13,514 bases of DNA, from positions 476-13,989 of the forward strand of contig DQGF01000497.1 in NCBI GenBank assembly GCA_003525045.1. Direction: 5' to 3'. The DNA comes from Pseudomonas sp. (GTDB lineage: Bacteria > Pseudomonadota > Gammaproteobacteria > Pseudomonadales > Pseudomonadaceae). Position 1 is the stretch's first letter. The number at the start of each line of letters is the position of its first letter. Under the pieces are notes generated by a model. The model was not told the origin of the DNA and searched no databases. It saw nothing but the letters and a program-made list of their open reading frames with translations. A program made the position numbers and the translations under genes. Shown piece after piece: positions 7,198 to 13,275 of the stretch.

Positions 7198-7872
7198 CTA
7201 AAAGATGTTCAGGTCGGTGGTGTACAGCGAAATGCCCAGCGAAGTGCTCAGGCTGATGGTGCCCTCGGCGTCTTCTTCGACGGAAAACAGCAGGAACTCC
7301 CTGCGATCGGTCAGGCCGGTTTTGCGGGCATACAACATCGAACGGTGCTCGATGCTGTAGGACTCATCCGGATTGCTCAGGCGTTCGCTCAGCGCCACCA
7401 GTTCCGTCTGACCGTTCTCGGTGCCCCATTCGCGGGTGTATTCAACGCCGTTGTGGGTGTAGGTCGGCAGCCCGATCAGACTTTGAGGGCCGGCCAGCCG
7501 CCGCAGCTCCGCTTCGCTGCTGATGGTGACGTAGCTGAGGTAATTGAACAGGATCACCGACTCGACTTGGCCGGCGAGGTCGCCGGTGGTGTGCACTTGC
7601 AGCCAGTAGTCTTCGTCGTTCATGTAATAGCGCGACAACCAGGTCGACTGCCCGAGGTCAAGGGTGCCTGCGCTCCAGATCTGCTGGGAGTCCGGGATGA
7701 CCACCGTGGTTTTTTCGTCGAGCAGCAATCTCAGGGTGCTGTCGAACATCACGCCCTTGCCCATTGCCAGGCCCAGCGGGCCGGTGACTGGCAGGGTTTC
7801 GTTGGCTGTCCATTTCGATTCTGTATTCGCTTTCGGGGCCTCAAGCCCCATCAGCTGTTTAAACCATCCCAT
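7198..7872 (-). CDS. yjfK: DUF2491 family protein (YjfK)
   Basis: This 224-residue protein has no signal peptide and no membrane segment and is probably cytoplasmic. It begins MGWFKQLMGLEAP, a short amphipathic helix that could touch the membrane, followed by a mixed alpha/beta body (for example DYWLQVHTTGD and SVILFNYLSYVTISSEAELRRLAG). Length and place between the PspA-like gene and the DUF350 gene match E. coli YjfK. The ATG at 7872 has AAGGA 8 bases upstream. The gap to the upstream rhomboid gene is 51 bp. No catalytic motif is recognisable and the function is unknown. Confidence 0.87.
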   Translation of the reverse strand: MGWFKQLMGLEAPKANTESKWTANETLPVTGPLGLAMGKGVMFDSTLRLLLDEKTTVVIPDSQQIWSAGTLDLGQSTWLSRYYMNDEDYWLQVHTTGDLAGQVESVILFNYLSYVTISSEAELRRLAGPQSLIGLPTYTHNGVEYTREWGTENGQTELVALSERLSNPDESYSIEHRSMLYARKTGLTDRREFLLFSVEEDAEGTISLSTSLGISLYTTDLNIF

Positions 7873-7923
7873 GGGAGATTTCCTTGAGGCGAGTGGAGGC
7901 GAGCCTGGCGCGTTCGAATGCGA

Positions 7924-8487
7924 TTATCGGACGGCATTTAACCTGCTGCGCGATGCAGATAAAAGCACTTTGGCCGCTATAAATCCGGCGAACGCACCAA
8001 ACAGATGCCCTTCGAAGGAAACGCCCTGGCGCGGCAGGAAGCCAAAGATCAGGCCGCCATAGAGCAGGGCCACGACGCTGGCCGTGATCAGGTTGCCCCA
8101 GCTCCTTTGAAACCAGGCACGGGACAGGAGGTATGCCCACAACCCGAATACCCAGCCGCTGGCGCCGATGTGTACGCCTGTAAAACCGAACAGCCAGACC
8201 AGCGAGCCACCCAGCACAATAATGATCGCGCTGACGGCCAGGAACCGGTTGAGCCCTTCGATCATGACCAGGGTGCCCAGTATCAAAAAGGGAATCAGGT
8301 TGGCGCTCAGATGCGCAAAGGATGCGTGCAAAAAAGGCGAGGTGACGATGCCGACCAGTCCGTGCACTGTTCTTGGAACCAGGCCGAATGCCATGAGGCT
8401 GTAACCGGTCGCAACATTCAGCAGTTGCAGCGCGACCATCAGGATGGCCACGCCTGCGATTGTCTTGAAACCCTTCAGGGCATCCAT
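7924..8487 (-). CDS. rhomboid family intramembrane serine protease
   Basis: Rhomboids cut transmembrane helices within the bilayer. The 187-residue product is a compact six-helix protein with all the hallmark residues: the pattern His54-x4-His59-x3-Asn63 in the second helix (HASFAHLSAN), the nucleophile Ser110 in HIGASGW, and catalytic His161 in EGHLFGAFAG. It should therefore be active. The start at 8487 is chosen because GAGG lies 6 bases upstream; an in-frame ATG at 8526 sits at the edge of the REP element and would add 13 non-family residues. The gene separates yjfJ from yjfK, which are adjacent in E. coli, and has a REP doublet 39 bp upstream. It therefore looks like an insertion into the ancestral order. 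Substrate unknown; cluster partners are candidates by inference. Confidence 0.93.
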   Translation of the reverse strand: MDALKGFKTIAGVAILMVALQLLNVATGYSLMAFGLVPRTVHGLVGIVTSPFLHASFAHLSANLIPFLILGTLVMIEGLNRFLAVSAIIIVLGGSLVWLFGFTGVHIGASGWVFGLWAYLLSRAWFQRSWGNLITASVVALLYGGLIFGFLPRQGVSFEGHLFGAFAGFIAAKVLLSASRSRLNAVR

Positions 8488-8526
8488 CCTTGACCTCGAC
8501 TCGACGAAAACTGAAACACAATCCAT

Positions 8527-8630
8527 TGTGGGAGCGAGCCTGCTCCGGGCGGCGTTCCGACGAAAGCGTTTTGTCAGGCAACATTGATGTCAACTGACAC
8601 TCCCTCTTCGCGAGCAGGCTCGCTCCCACA
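8527..8630. repeat. REP doublet (REPIN) between yjfJ and the rhomboid gene
   Basis: Two 19-bp arms match perfectly in inverted orientation (8527-8545 and 8612-8630; heads TGTGGGAGCGAGCCTGCTC). The spacer shares ACATCAATGTTG and a CGCTTTCG block with the third REP doublet at 11892, so the two belong to one family. It also shares the 18-bp block at 8546-8563 with the first doublet at 2384. It lies inside the minus-strand cluster, 26 bp after the yjfJ stop and 39 bp before the rhomboid start. Folded in RNA, it would make a large hairpin between these cistrons. Confidence 0.93.
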
Positions 8631-8656
8631 GGTTATGCATCCGGCACCAGAGTCGA

Positions 8657-9355
8657 TTACTCGGCGGATTTTTGCTTCAGGCGCTCAAGAATCGCGTTGG
8701 CGCTGCCGGTGTCCGGCGTGATGCCGGCTTCGCGCAGTTTGCGCTCCAGGTCGGTGCCGGTCGACGCATCGGCCAGTTGGTCCTGGGCTTGCAGCTCAGC
8801 GGCGCGTTGCTGCTGCTTGGCCTGCAGACGGTTCAGCGTACCGACGGCGGTTTCCAGCTTGCCGTTGGCGCCGCCACTGGCGATCGAAGCGCTGACCTGG
8901 GCTTTCTGTACGCTTTCGCGCGCCTTGGCCATGTCCACTTGCTGGCGCAGGCTTTTGATGCGGCTTTCGGCCTTGGTGATGTCTTTACGCATGTTGTCCG
9001 CGTAACCGCCGAATTCGGTAGCCTGCTTTTGCTCGACCTCCAGTTCGCTGGTCAGGGTCGAAATGGCTTCGGCCACTTCCAGAGCCAGGTCTTCGCGGTT
9101 GGCCTGAATCGCGGCCATGGCCTTGGATTCCAGGTCCTTGATCTTGGCGTTGTGCTCGCTGACGCGGTCAGCCGACAGTTTGTGCTTGGCCATGATGGTG
9201 ACCAGCTCGCGCTTGGCGTTGGCCAGGGCGCTGTCAGCATCGCGAATTTCCTGGTCGAGGATGCGCAGGGCCTGTTGGTCGGCGATCGATTCGCCGACTT
9301 CGTTGGCACCGCCACGCAGCGCGGTGAACAATTTGCTCCAGATGGACTGAGTCAT
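8657..9355 (-). CDS. yjfJ: PspA/IM30 family protein (YjfJ)
   Basis: PspA/IM30 proteins assemble on the inner face of the cytoplasmic membrane and protect it under stress. This 232-residue protein has the family layout: an amino-terminal amphipathic helix (MTQSIWSKLFTALRGGANEV), then long heptad-patterned helices from about 25 to 195 rich in Ala, Glu, Lys and Gln (ALRILDQEIRDADSALANAK, TKAESRIKSLRQQVDMAKAR). A short tail (LREAGITPDTGSANAILERL) follows. It equals E. coli YjfJ in length and neighbourhood. It starts 16 bp after the yjfI stop, with GGGA 7 bases before the ATG. No pspF or sigma-54 promoter is nearby, so control differs from the classical psp operon. Confidence 0.93.
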   Translation of the reverse strand: MTQSIWSKLFTALRGGANEVGESIADQQALRILDQEIRDADSALANAKRELVTIMAKHKLSADRVSEHNAKIKDLESKAMAAIQANREDLALEVAEAISTLTSELEVEQKQATEFGGYADNMRKDITKAESRIKSLRQQVDMAKARESVQKAQVSASIASGGANGKLETAVGTLNRLQAKQQQRAAELQAQDQLADASTGTDLERKLREAGITPDTGSANAILERLKQKSAE

Positions 9356-9371
9356 TGGTTATTCCCGAAAA

Positions 9372-10061
9372 TTAATTGAAGAAACGTTCAAAGGCTTCGC
9401 TGGCGCGCTGGACGTTGTCGACGAGGGTTTTGACCTCGGTCACGACGTTGGTCAGGCTCGAGTCGGAGCTCAGCGCGCCGAACATGTTGTAAACGACCTG
9501 CCCGTTGGGCATGGTTTCGATACCGATCGAAGACAACGGGAACATTTCCCGGCTGCGCAGTACGGCATCATTGAAGGCCGGTACGTCTTTGATCGACTCG
9601 ACATCAACCAGAACGGTATCCACGATGATTTGATCGCCCACCACGGCGATGTAAATCGGCAAGCCACCGAAGTCGTTCATTTCCAGCTTGATGCTGGACT
9701 CGGAGCCTTGAACGAGGGAGAGGGTGATGTCGTTCGAAACCACTTCGTCCAGGGCTTGAAGGGCGCTGTAGAGGCGATCGATGTTCCAGTTGTTACCTGC
9801 GCTCATGTAATTCTCCGACATGAATGAGCCAGCCCGAATCGGTTGGCGTAGCTGTTTCTCCATCTGCTTGAGCAGGCTTCGGTTTTCGGGAAGCACCCAA
9901 GTCTCGTGTTTCACATAGCCGGCGGCACCCAGTCCCGCGCGCATCTGCTTCATGTAAAAGCTCGACGGTTTTTTCGCGGAGGGTTTCGAGCGCTCTCCCT
10001 TACGGCTCGCTGAATCGGTTACAGACCCGTCAGGCGGATCTGATGGAGAGCTGCTTTTCAT
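9372..10061 (-). CDS. yjfI: DUF2170 family protein with N-terminal extension (YjfI)
   Basis: This 229-residue cytoplasmic protein is the first gene of the yjf cluster. The carboxy-terminal 135 or so residues (GNNWNIDRLYSALQALDEV...YNMFGALS...ERFFN) match the DUF2170 layout of E. coli YjfI, which is only about 133 residues long. The extra amino terminus is a polar, Ser/Lys/Pro-rich linker (1-34) followed by FYMKQMRAGLGAAGYVKHET and WVLPENRSLLKQMEKQLR (35-72). This strand-helix-helix look is seen in small ribbon-helix-helix DNA-binding proteins; that likeness is tentative. The ATG at 10061 has GAGG 8 bases upstream; an ATG at 10109 would lie upstream of the predicted transcription start at about 10090, so it is rejected. 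Function unknown; a regulatory role is possible. Confidence 0.85.
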   Translation of the reverse strand: MKSSSPSDPPDGSVTDSASRKGERSKPSAKKPSSFYMKQMRAGLGAAGYVKHETWVLPENRSLLKQMEKQLRQPIRAGSFMSENYMSAGNNWNIDRLYSALQALDEVVSNDITLSLVQGSESSIKLEMNDFGGLPIYIAVVGDQIIVDTVLVDVESIKDVPAFNDAVLRSREMFPLSSIGIETMPNGQVVYNMFGALSSDSSLTNVVTEVKTLVDNVQRASEAFERFFN

Positions 10062-10084
10062 GGTGCTGGCCTCGTTGTGAACAC

Positions 10085-10094
10085 TCACGCGTGA
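10085..10094. promoter_or_regulatory. palindromic operator candidate O1
   Basis: TCACGCGTGA is a perfect 10-bp palindrome. It overlaps the predicted start of transcription of the yjfI cluster (about 10090), the place where a repressor would act. The 12-bp sequence ACTCACGCGTGA (10083-10094) recurs exactly at 10128-10139. Confidence 0.65.
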
Positions 10095-10096
10095 AA

Positions 10097-10125
10097 ACAC
10101 TACAGGCAATTAGTGCGGCCCTCAA
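10097..10125 (-). promoter_or_regulatory. predicted sigma-70 promoter of the yjf cluster
   Basis: On the minus strand TTGAGG (10125-10120, 4 of 6 to TTGACA) and TAGTGT (10102-10097, 3 of 6 to TATAAT) are separated by exactly 17 bp. The hexamers are modest. The call rests on ideal spacing, position about 36 bp before the yjfI ATG, and the pair of palindromes that enclose it. Confidence 0.5.
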
Positions 10126-10128
10126 CAA

Positions 10129-10140
10129 CTCACGCGTGAG
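10129..10140. promoter_or_regulatory. palindromic operator candidate O2
   Basis: CTCACGCGTGAG is a perfect 12-bp palindrome just upstream of the predicted -35, 3 bp from it. Its centre is 45 bp from that of O1. The same core at the two edges of a promoter is the usual arrangement for a dimeric repressor binding cooperatively. The regulator is not identified. Confidence 0.65.
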
Positions 10141-10166
10141 ATTTTATGACAGGCATGCAGGCGTAT

Positions 10167-10204
10167 AAAAAAGGCCAGTAACGTGCGAACGCTACTGGCC
10201 TTTT
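10167..10204 (-). terminator. intrinsic terminator after the cysteine hydrolase gene
   Basis: A 12-bp perfect stem (10169-10180 against 10193-10204, AAAAGGCCAGTA/TACTGGCCTTTT) has an inner CGT/ACG extension around GCGA. It is followed on the minus strand by a six-T run. It lies 20 bp past the hydrolase stop and insulates the yjf promoter from it. With TTTT on the plus side too, it may also work in that direction. Confidence 0.92.
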
Positions 10205-10223
10205 GGTTTTGGAGTGAGGCGTT

Positions 10224-10778
10224 TTAGCGACTGGCCGCCAGGAACTCGTCGGTGGACACCACGCTCGCATAGGCAAAATCCAAGGCCGACATGAAGGCGG
10301 CGTGCACGTGGGCCGCCGGAACCACAAGACCGTTGAACTCCAGGTCGCGGGAGGCACAGGCGTCGTGGATCACCGTGACGGTGTAACCCATGTCGGCCGC
10401 GGCGCGGGTGATGCCGTCGACACACATGTGGCTCATGCTGCCAACCACCACCAATTCCTTGATGCCTTGCTCGTCGAGAATGGACTGCAGTTCGGTTTCG
10501 CGGAACGAATTGACGAAGTGTTTGAGCACGACCGGCTCGTCGGCACGATTGAGGACTTTGGGGTGCAGCTTCGCGCCCTCGGAGCCCGGGGTGAAGAACG
10601 GTGCATCGTCTGAGGTGAATTCGTGGCGGATGTGCACCACCGAATCACCGGCGTCGCGGAAGGCTTTGATCAAGCGTACGGCGTTGTCCGCAGCGGCGTC
10701 GGCACCGACCAGTGGCCACTTGCCCTGGGGGAAGTAGTCGTTCTGGATATCGACTACGATGAGTGCTTGCTTGGCCAT
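10224..10778 (-). CDS. isochorismatase-type cysteine hydrolase
   Basis: This 184-residue alpha/beta protein of the cysteine hydrolase family includes isochorismatase-like and nicotinamidase-like enzymes that hydrolyse amides or vinyl ethers. The triad is visible: Asp10 in ALIVVDIQNDYFPQGKW, Lys86 in EPVVLKHFVNSF, and the nucleophile Cys119 in SMSHMCVDGITRAA, with the usual cis-peptide neighbourhood (VVVGSMSHMC). Substrate cannot be told from sequence. The ATG at 10778 is chosen because GAGGA lies 7 bases upstream and the family begins right before the ALIVVDIQ strand; the frame stays open for 80 more codons upstream, but that stretch is antisense to the regulator. It is divergent from the GlxA-type regulator gene across 101 bp, so it is probably that regulator's target. 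A terminator follows. Confidence 0.93.
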   Translation of the reverse strand: MAKQALIVVDIQNDYFPQGKWPLVGADAAADNAVRLIKAFRDAGDSVVHIRHEFTSDDAPFFTPGSEGAKLHPKVLNRADEPVVLKHFVNSFRETELQSILDEQGIKELVVVGSMSHMCVDGITRAAADMGYTVTVIHDACASRDLEFNGLVVPAAHVHAAFMSALDFAYASVVSTDEFLAASR

Positions 10779-10802
10779 TATTGTTTCCTCGAAGTGTGTC
10801 TT

Positions 10803-10854
10803 GGTGTGGAATGAAGTATTGGATCTGGCAGGCCGCCCGAGGATTGGCCACACC
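10803..10854. promoter_or_regulatory. spaced inverted repeat in the divergent hydrolase/regulator gap
   Basis: GGTGTGG (10803-10809) and CCACACC (10848-10854) are perfect inverted copies with centres 45 bp apart, within the 101-bp region that must hold both promoters. With flanking TT/GA the match is 8 of 9. It is a plausible binding site for the adjacent AraC-type regulator, though short enough to arise by chance. Confidence 0.35.
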
Positions 10855-10879
10855 GACAATAGCAGGGGGAAAACTGACA

Positions 10880-11872
10880 ATGGACGCAGAAAGGGCAATC
10901 GTCGAACTGGGTGTGCTGATCTATCCCGGCGCGCAGATGGCCGCGGTGCACGGGCTGACGGACTTGTTCGCCGTGGCGAATCGGATTGCCGCCGAGCATC
11001 AGAGTGCGCAGTTGCCACAGCTGCGGATCAGCCATTGGCAGGTCGATGGCGAGCAGGTTCCCGAGCGGGTCTATGATAGTCGTCCGGCCCTGGGCGGCGC
11101 ATTGGTGGCGGTGTTGATCCCCCCGTCGATCGCCGGTTTTTCCGAAGGCCAGGCACCACAAGCGTTGATCCGCTGGCTTCGTCAGCAACATGCCAACGGC
11201 GCGATCCTCGGCGGCGTGTGTGTGGGCTCCATTCTGTTGGCCGAAAGCGGCCTGCTCGACGGTCGTAGCGCCACTACCCACTGGACCTCGGCCAAGACTT
11301 TCGCCGAGCGTTACCCCGCGATCAGGCTCAAGGCCGATACGCCCATCGTCGATGACGGCGACTTGATTACAACTGCCGGTTTGATGGCCTGGTCCGAACT
11401 GGGTTTGCGCCTTGTCGACCGTCTGCTCGGGCCGAGCATCGCCACCAGCACCGCGCGTTTCCTGGTGGTGGAACACAGCGACAGCGCGAGCGAGTGCGGC
11501 AGCAATTTTTCGCCGATTCTCAGCCATGGCGATGCGTCGATACTCAAGGTTCAGCATTGGTTGCAAAGCACTGGCGCGACCGATGTGTCGCTGACGGCGA
11601 TGGCCGAGCGGGCAGGGCTGGAAGAGCGCACCTTCCTGCGACGATTCCGCGCCGCGACCGGCTTGAAACCCACCGAGTACTGCCAACACCTGCGGGTCGG
11701 CAAGGCTCGGGAAATGCTCGAGTTCACCAACGGCACTATCGATCACATCGCCTGGACCGTCGGGTACCAGGACCCAGGCGCGTTTCGGGCGACGTTCAAA
11801 AAGATTACCGGGTTGGTGCCAAGTGATTATAGGGCGCGATTTGGGGTGACCTCGAGTGCTGCAACTCGCTAA
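10880..11872 (+). CDS. GlxA family transcriptional regulator (DJ-1/PfpI plus AraC HTH)
   Basis: This 330-residue regulator has two domains. Residues about 8-195 form a DJ-1/PfpI amidotransferase-like sensor with the elbow motif GGVCVGSILLAESGLLDGR (Cys114) followed by ATTHW. Residues about 220-322 hold the AraC-type double helix-turn-helix (SLTAMAERAGLEERTFLRRF and TIDHIAWTVGYQDPGAFRATF, then the ITGLVPSDYR tail). Proteins of this class usually activate a divergent or adjacent catabolic gene in response to a small nitrogen compound; the ligand here is unknown. The frame is open from 10763, but the ATG at 10880 is preferred: GGGGGA lies 9 bases upstream, and the family starts just before VLIYPGAQ. 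An earlier ATG at 10811 would sit inside the shared promoter region. Confidence 0.93.
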   Translation: MDAERAIVELGVLIYPGAQMAAVHGLTDLFAVANRIAAEHQSAQLPQLRISHWQVDGEQVPERVYDSRPALGGALVAVLIPPSIAGFSEGQAPQALIRWLRQQHANGAILGGVCVGSILLAESGLLDGRSATTHWTSAKTFAERYPAIRLKADTPIVDDGDLITTAGLMAWSELGLRLVDRLLGPSIATSTARFLVVEHSDSASECGSNFSPILSHGDASILKVQHWLQSTGATDVSLTAMAERAGLEERTFLRRFRAATGLKPTEYCQHLRVGKAREMLEFTNGTIDHIAWTVGYQDPGAFRATFKKITGLVPSDYRARFGVTSSAATR

Positions 11873-11889
11873 GCGCATCACCCCAAATC
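11838..11889. repeat. long hairpin straddling the 3' end of the glxA-type gene
   Basis: A perfect 12-bp inverted repeat (11838-11849 and 11878-11889, GATTTGGGGTGA and its complement) encloses the last codons and stop of the regulator gene. A second stem CGAGT/ACTCG sits inside it. No T-run follows, so it is not a classical terminator; it may protect the 3' end of the message. Confidence 0.6.
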
Positions 11890-11891
11890 CC

Positions 11892-11980
11892 TGTGGGAGC
11901 GAGCCTGCTCGCGAAAGCGTCCTTTCTGTCACATCAATGTTGACTGTGCTGCCGCTTTCGCGAGCAGGCTCGCTCCCACA
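11892..11980. repeat. REP doublet (REPIN) with perfect 28-bp arms
   Basis: Arms at 11892-11919 and 11953-11980 are perfect inverted copies of 28 bp, with heads TGTGGGAGC and GCTCCCACA and a 33-bp spacer. The perfect arms suggest a recent or actively maintained copy. It fills the gap between the regulator gene and the DUF3182 gene, starting 19 bp after the regulator stop. Confidence 0.95.
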
Positions 11981-11994
11981 TTTTATTTGCGCCA

Positions 11995-12036
11995 GTCGTG
12001 CAGAATGCAGGAGTTGAAATCAATGTCGTGCAGAAT
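11995..12036 (+). promoter_or_regulatory. pair of 12-bp direct repeats upstream of DUF3182
   Basis: GTCGTGCAGAAT occurs at 11995-12006 and 12025-12036, exactly 30 bp apart, about three helical turns. The second copy overlaps the spacer and first base of the -10 in the predicted promoter; the first lies just upstream of the -35. Such same-face direct repeats suit a regulator that binds tandem half-sites (AraC or MocR type, for example). No regulator is assigned. Confidence 0.5.
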
Positions 12037-12041
12037 AAAAC
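12014..12041 (+). promoter_or_regulatory. predicted promoter of the DUF3182 gene
   Basis: TTGAAA (12014-12019, 5 of 6) and TAAAAC (12036-12041, 4 of 6) are 16 bp apart. Transcription would start near 12048, leaving a leader of about 118 bases in which I see no clear structure. The interlocking with the direct repeats strengthens the call. Confidence 0.4.
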
Positions 12042-12165
12042 AGGCTAAATGCCATCATATTTCTCACAACTGGCTGATTTAAAAACCGTTTCGCGCCAGC
12101 CACCCTTGGCCTGATCTCTGCACCTCTCCCATTACATTCACCAAGTGCCGATTGAAGGGGGATGC

Positions 12166-13275
12166 ATGACCCCAGCAACCCGCAAGAAAATCGTGGTCGC
12201 CCATTCAGTGCGCCCCGACGCTCCACTGCACGAAGTCGAAACCAATCGCGCGCTGGCCCGCTGGCTGGCGCAAATCCTCGGGCTCAAGTTCGGTGGCAGT
12301 TACGACCCTCAATTACACAGTGGCCATGACCTTTATCTGTTGCCAACCCAGACCCTGGTGGGTGCCGCTGCGGCCCGACAATTGGGCGTGAAAGGGCCGG
12401 ACGATTTGTGGGGTGGTTACGTCGACCATGACTTCATCTGCACCAAAGCCATCAGCCACGGGTTGCGCAACAAAAATGCCCATGCCCCGCAAGGTTGGTC
12501 GTCGCTGTTTTCCGAGCGCGTGCGTAGTGTGGTGCTTGATGGCCTCAGTGTTTTTTCTCTGGACGATGCACGTCCCGCGGCAGAACACTTGCTCTACACC
12601 GGTCCCATTCGCCTCAAGCCGATCCATGCCTGTGCCGGACGCGGTCAGGAAGTGATCAAAAGCCTCGACCAGTTCGATGCGATTCTGGCCAGGCCCGAGG
12701 CCAAAGCGCTGTTCACCGAAGGCGTGGTGCTGGAGCAGGATCTGGACAGCGTCATCACCCACAGCGTCGGCCAGAGCTTCATCGGCGACAGGGTGCTGAG
12801 TTACTGCGGTGATCAATACTTGACCAATGACGGTCAAGGCGAGCAGGTTTATGGAGGCTCCGATCTGCTGGTGGTGCAGGGTTATTATGAGGACTTGCTT
12901 GAGTTGGCACTGCCTGACGATGTGCGGCTGGCGATCCAGCAAGCGCAGGTGTTCGACAGCGCAGCGGATGAATCTTATCCAGGTTTCTACGCCTCGCGGC
13001 GCAACTACGACATCGCCCAGGGACTGGACAATAACGGCAAACCGCGCAGCGGTGTGCTTGAGCAATCCTGGCGCATGGGCGGTGCCAGCAGTGCCGAAGT
13101 GGCGGCGTTGCAGAGCTTCGTCAACGATCCGGGGATGCGTGCGATTCGTGTGTCTTCGGTGGAAACATACATCGATCAGCCGCTGCCTGCGGACGCCATC
13201 GAGGTCTACCGCGGGCCGGCACAAAACAGTGATTTTCTACTCAAGTACGTAACGGTTAAATCCTATGACGGCTAG
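12166..13275 (+). CDS. DUF3182 family protein, probable ATP-grasp fold
   Basis: This 369-residue cytoplasmic protein I place in DUF3182. Several stretches look like an ATP-grasp fold in the right order: RLKPIHACAGRGQEVI (149-164, a Lys then a glycine-rich loop), FTEGVVLEQDL (183-193), and a late basic/acidic core ASRRNYDIAQG (276-286) followed by GVLEQSWRMGGASS (296-309), reminiscent of the metal-binding E-x-N-x-R and glycine region. That reading is my inference; no substrate can be named. The ATG at 12166 is chosen over an upstream in-frame GTG (12145) because AAGGGGG lies just before it. The gene overlaps the next one by 11 bp, so the two are probably translated together. It has its own predicted promoter with direct repeats. 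Confidence 0.85.
   Translation: MTPATRKKIVVAHSVRPDAPLHEVETNRALARWLAQILGLKFGGSYDPQLHSGHDLYLLPTQTLVGAAAARQLGVKGPDDLWGGYVDHDFICTKAISHGLRNKNAHAPQGWSSLFSERVRSVVLDGLSVFSLDDARPAAEHLLYTGPIRLKPIHACAGRGQEVIKSLDQFDAILARPEAKALFTEGVVLEQDLDSVITHSVGQSFIGDRVLSYCGDQYLTNDGQGEQVYGGSDLLVVQGYYEDLLELALPDDVRLAIQQAQVFDSAADESYPGFYASRRNYDIAQGLDNNGKPRSGVLEQSWRMGGASSAEVAALQSFVNDPGMRAIRVSSVETYIDQPLPADAIEVYRGPAQNSDFLLKYVTVKSYDG

Noticed and set aside
7859..8629. Minus-strand open frame overlapping the rhomboid gene in another frame
   Set aside because: It begins within the REP element and its translation is low-complexity; the rhomboid frame carries all catalytic residues.
9355..10140. Sigma-54/PspF control of the PspA-like gene, as in the classical psp operon
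   Set aside because: No GG-N10-GC type -24/-12 element is evident upstream of yjfI, and no pspF-like gene is in the window.
10778..11932. Open minus-strand frame of 384 codons covering the regulator gene
   Set aside because: It is antisense to a clear DJ-1/AraC regulator with both domains intact and shows no recognisable domain of its own.
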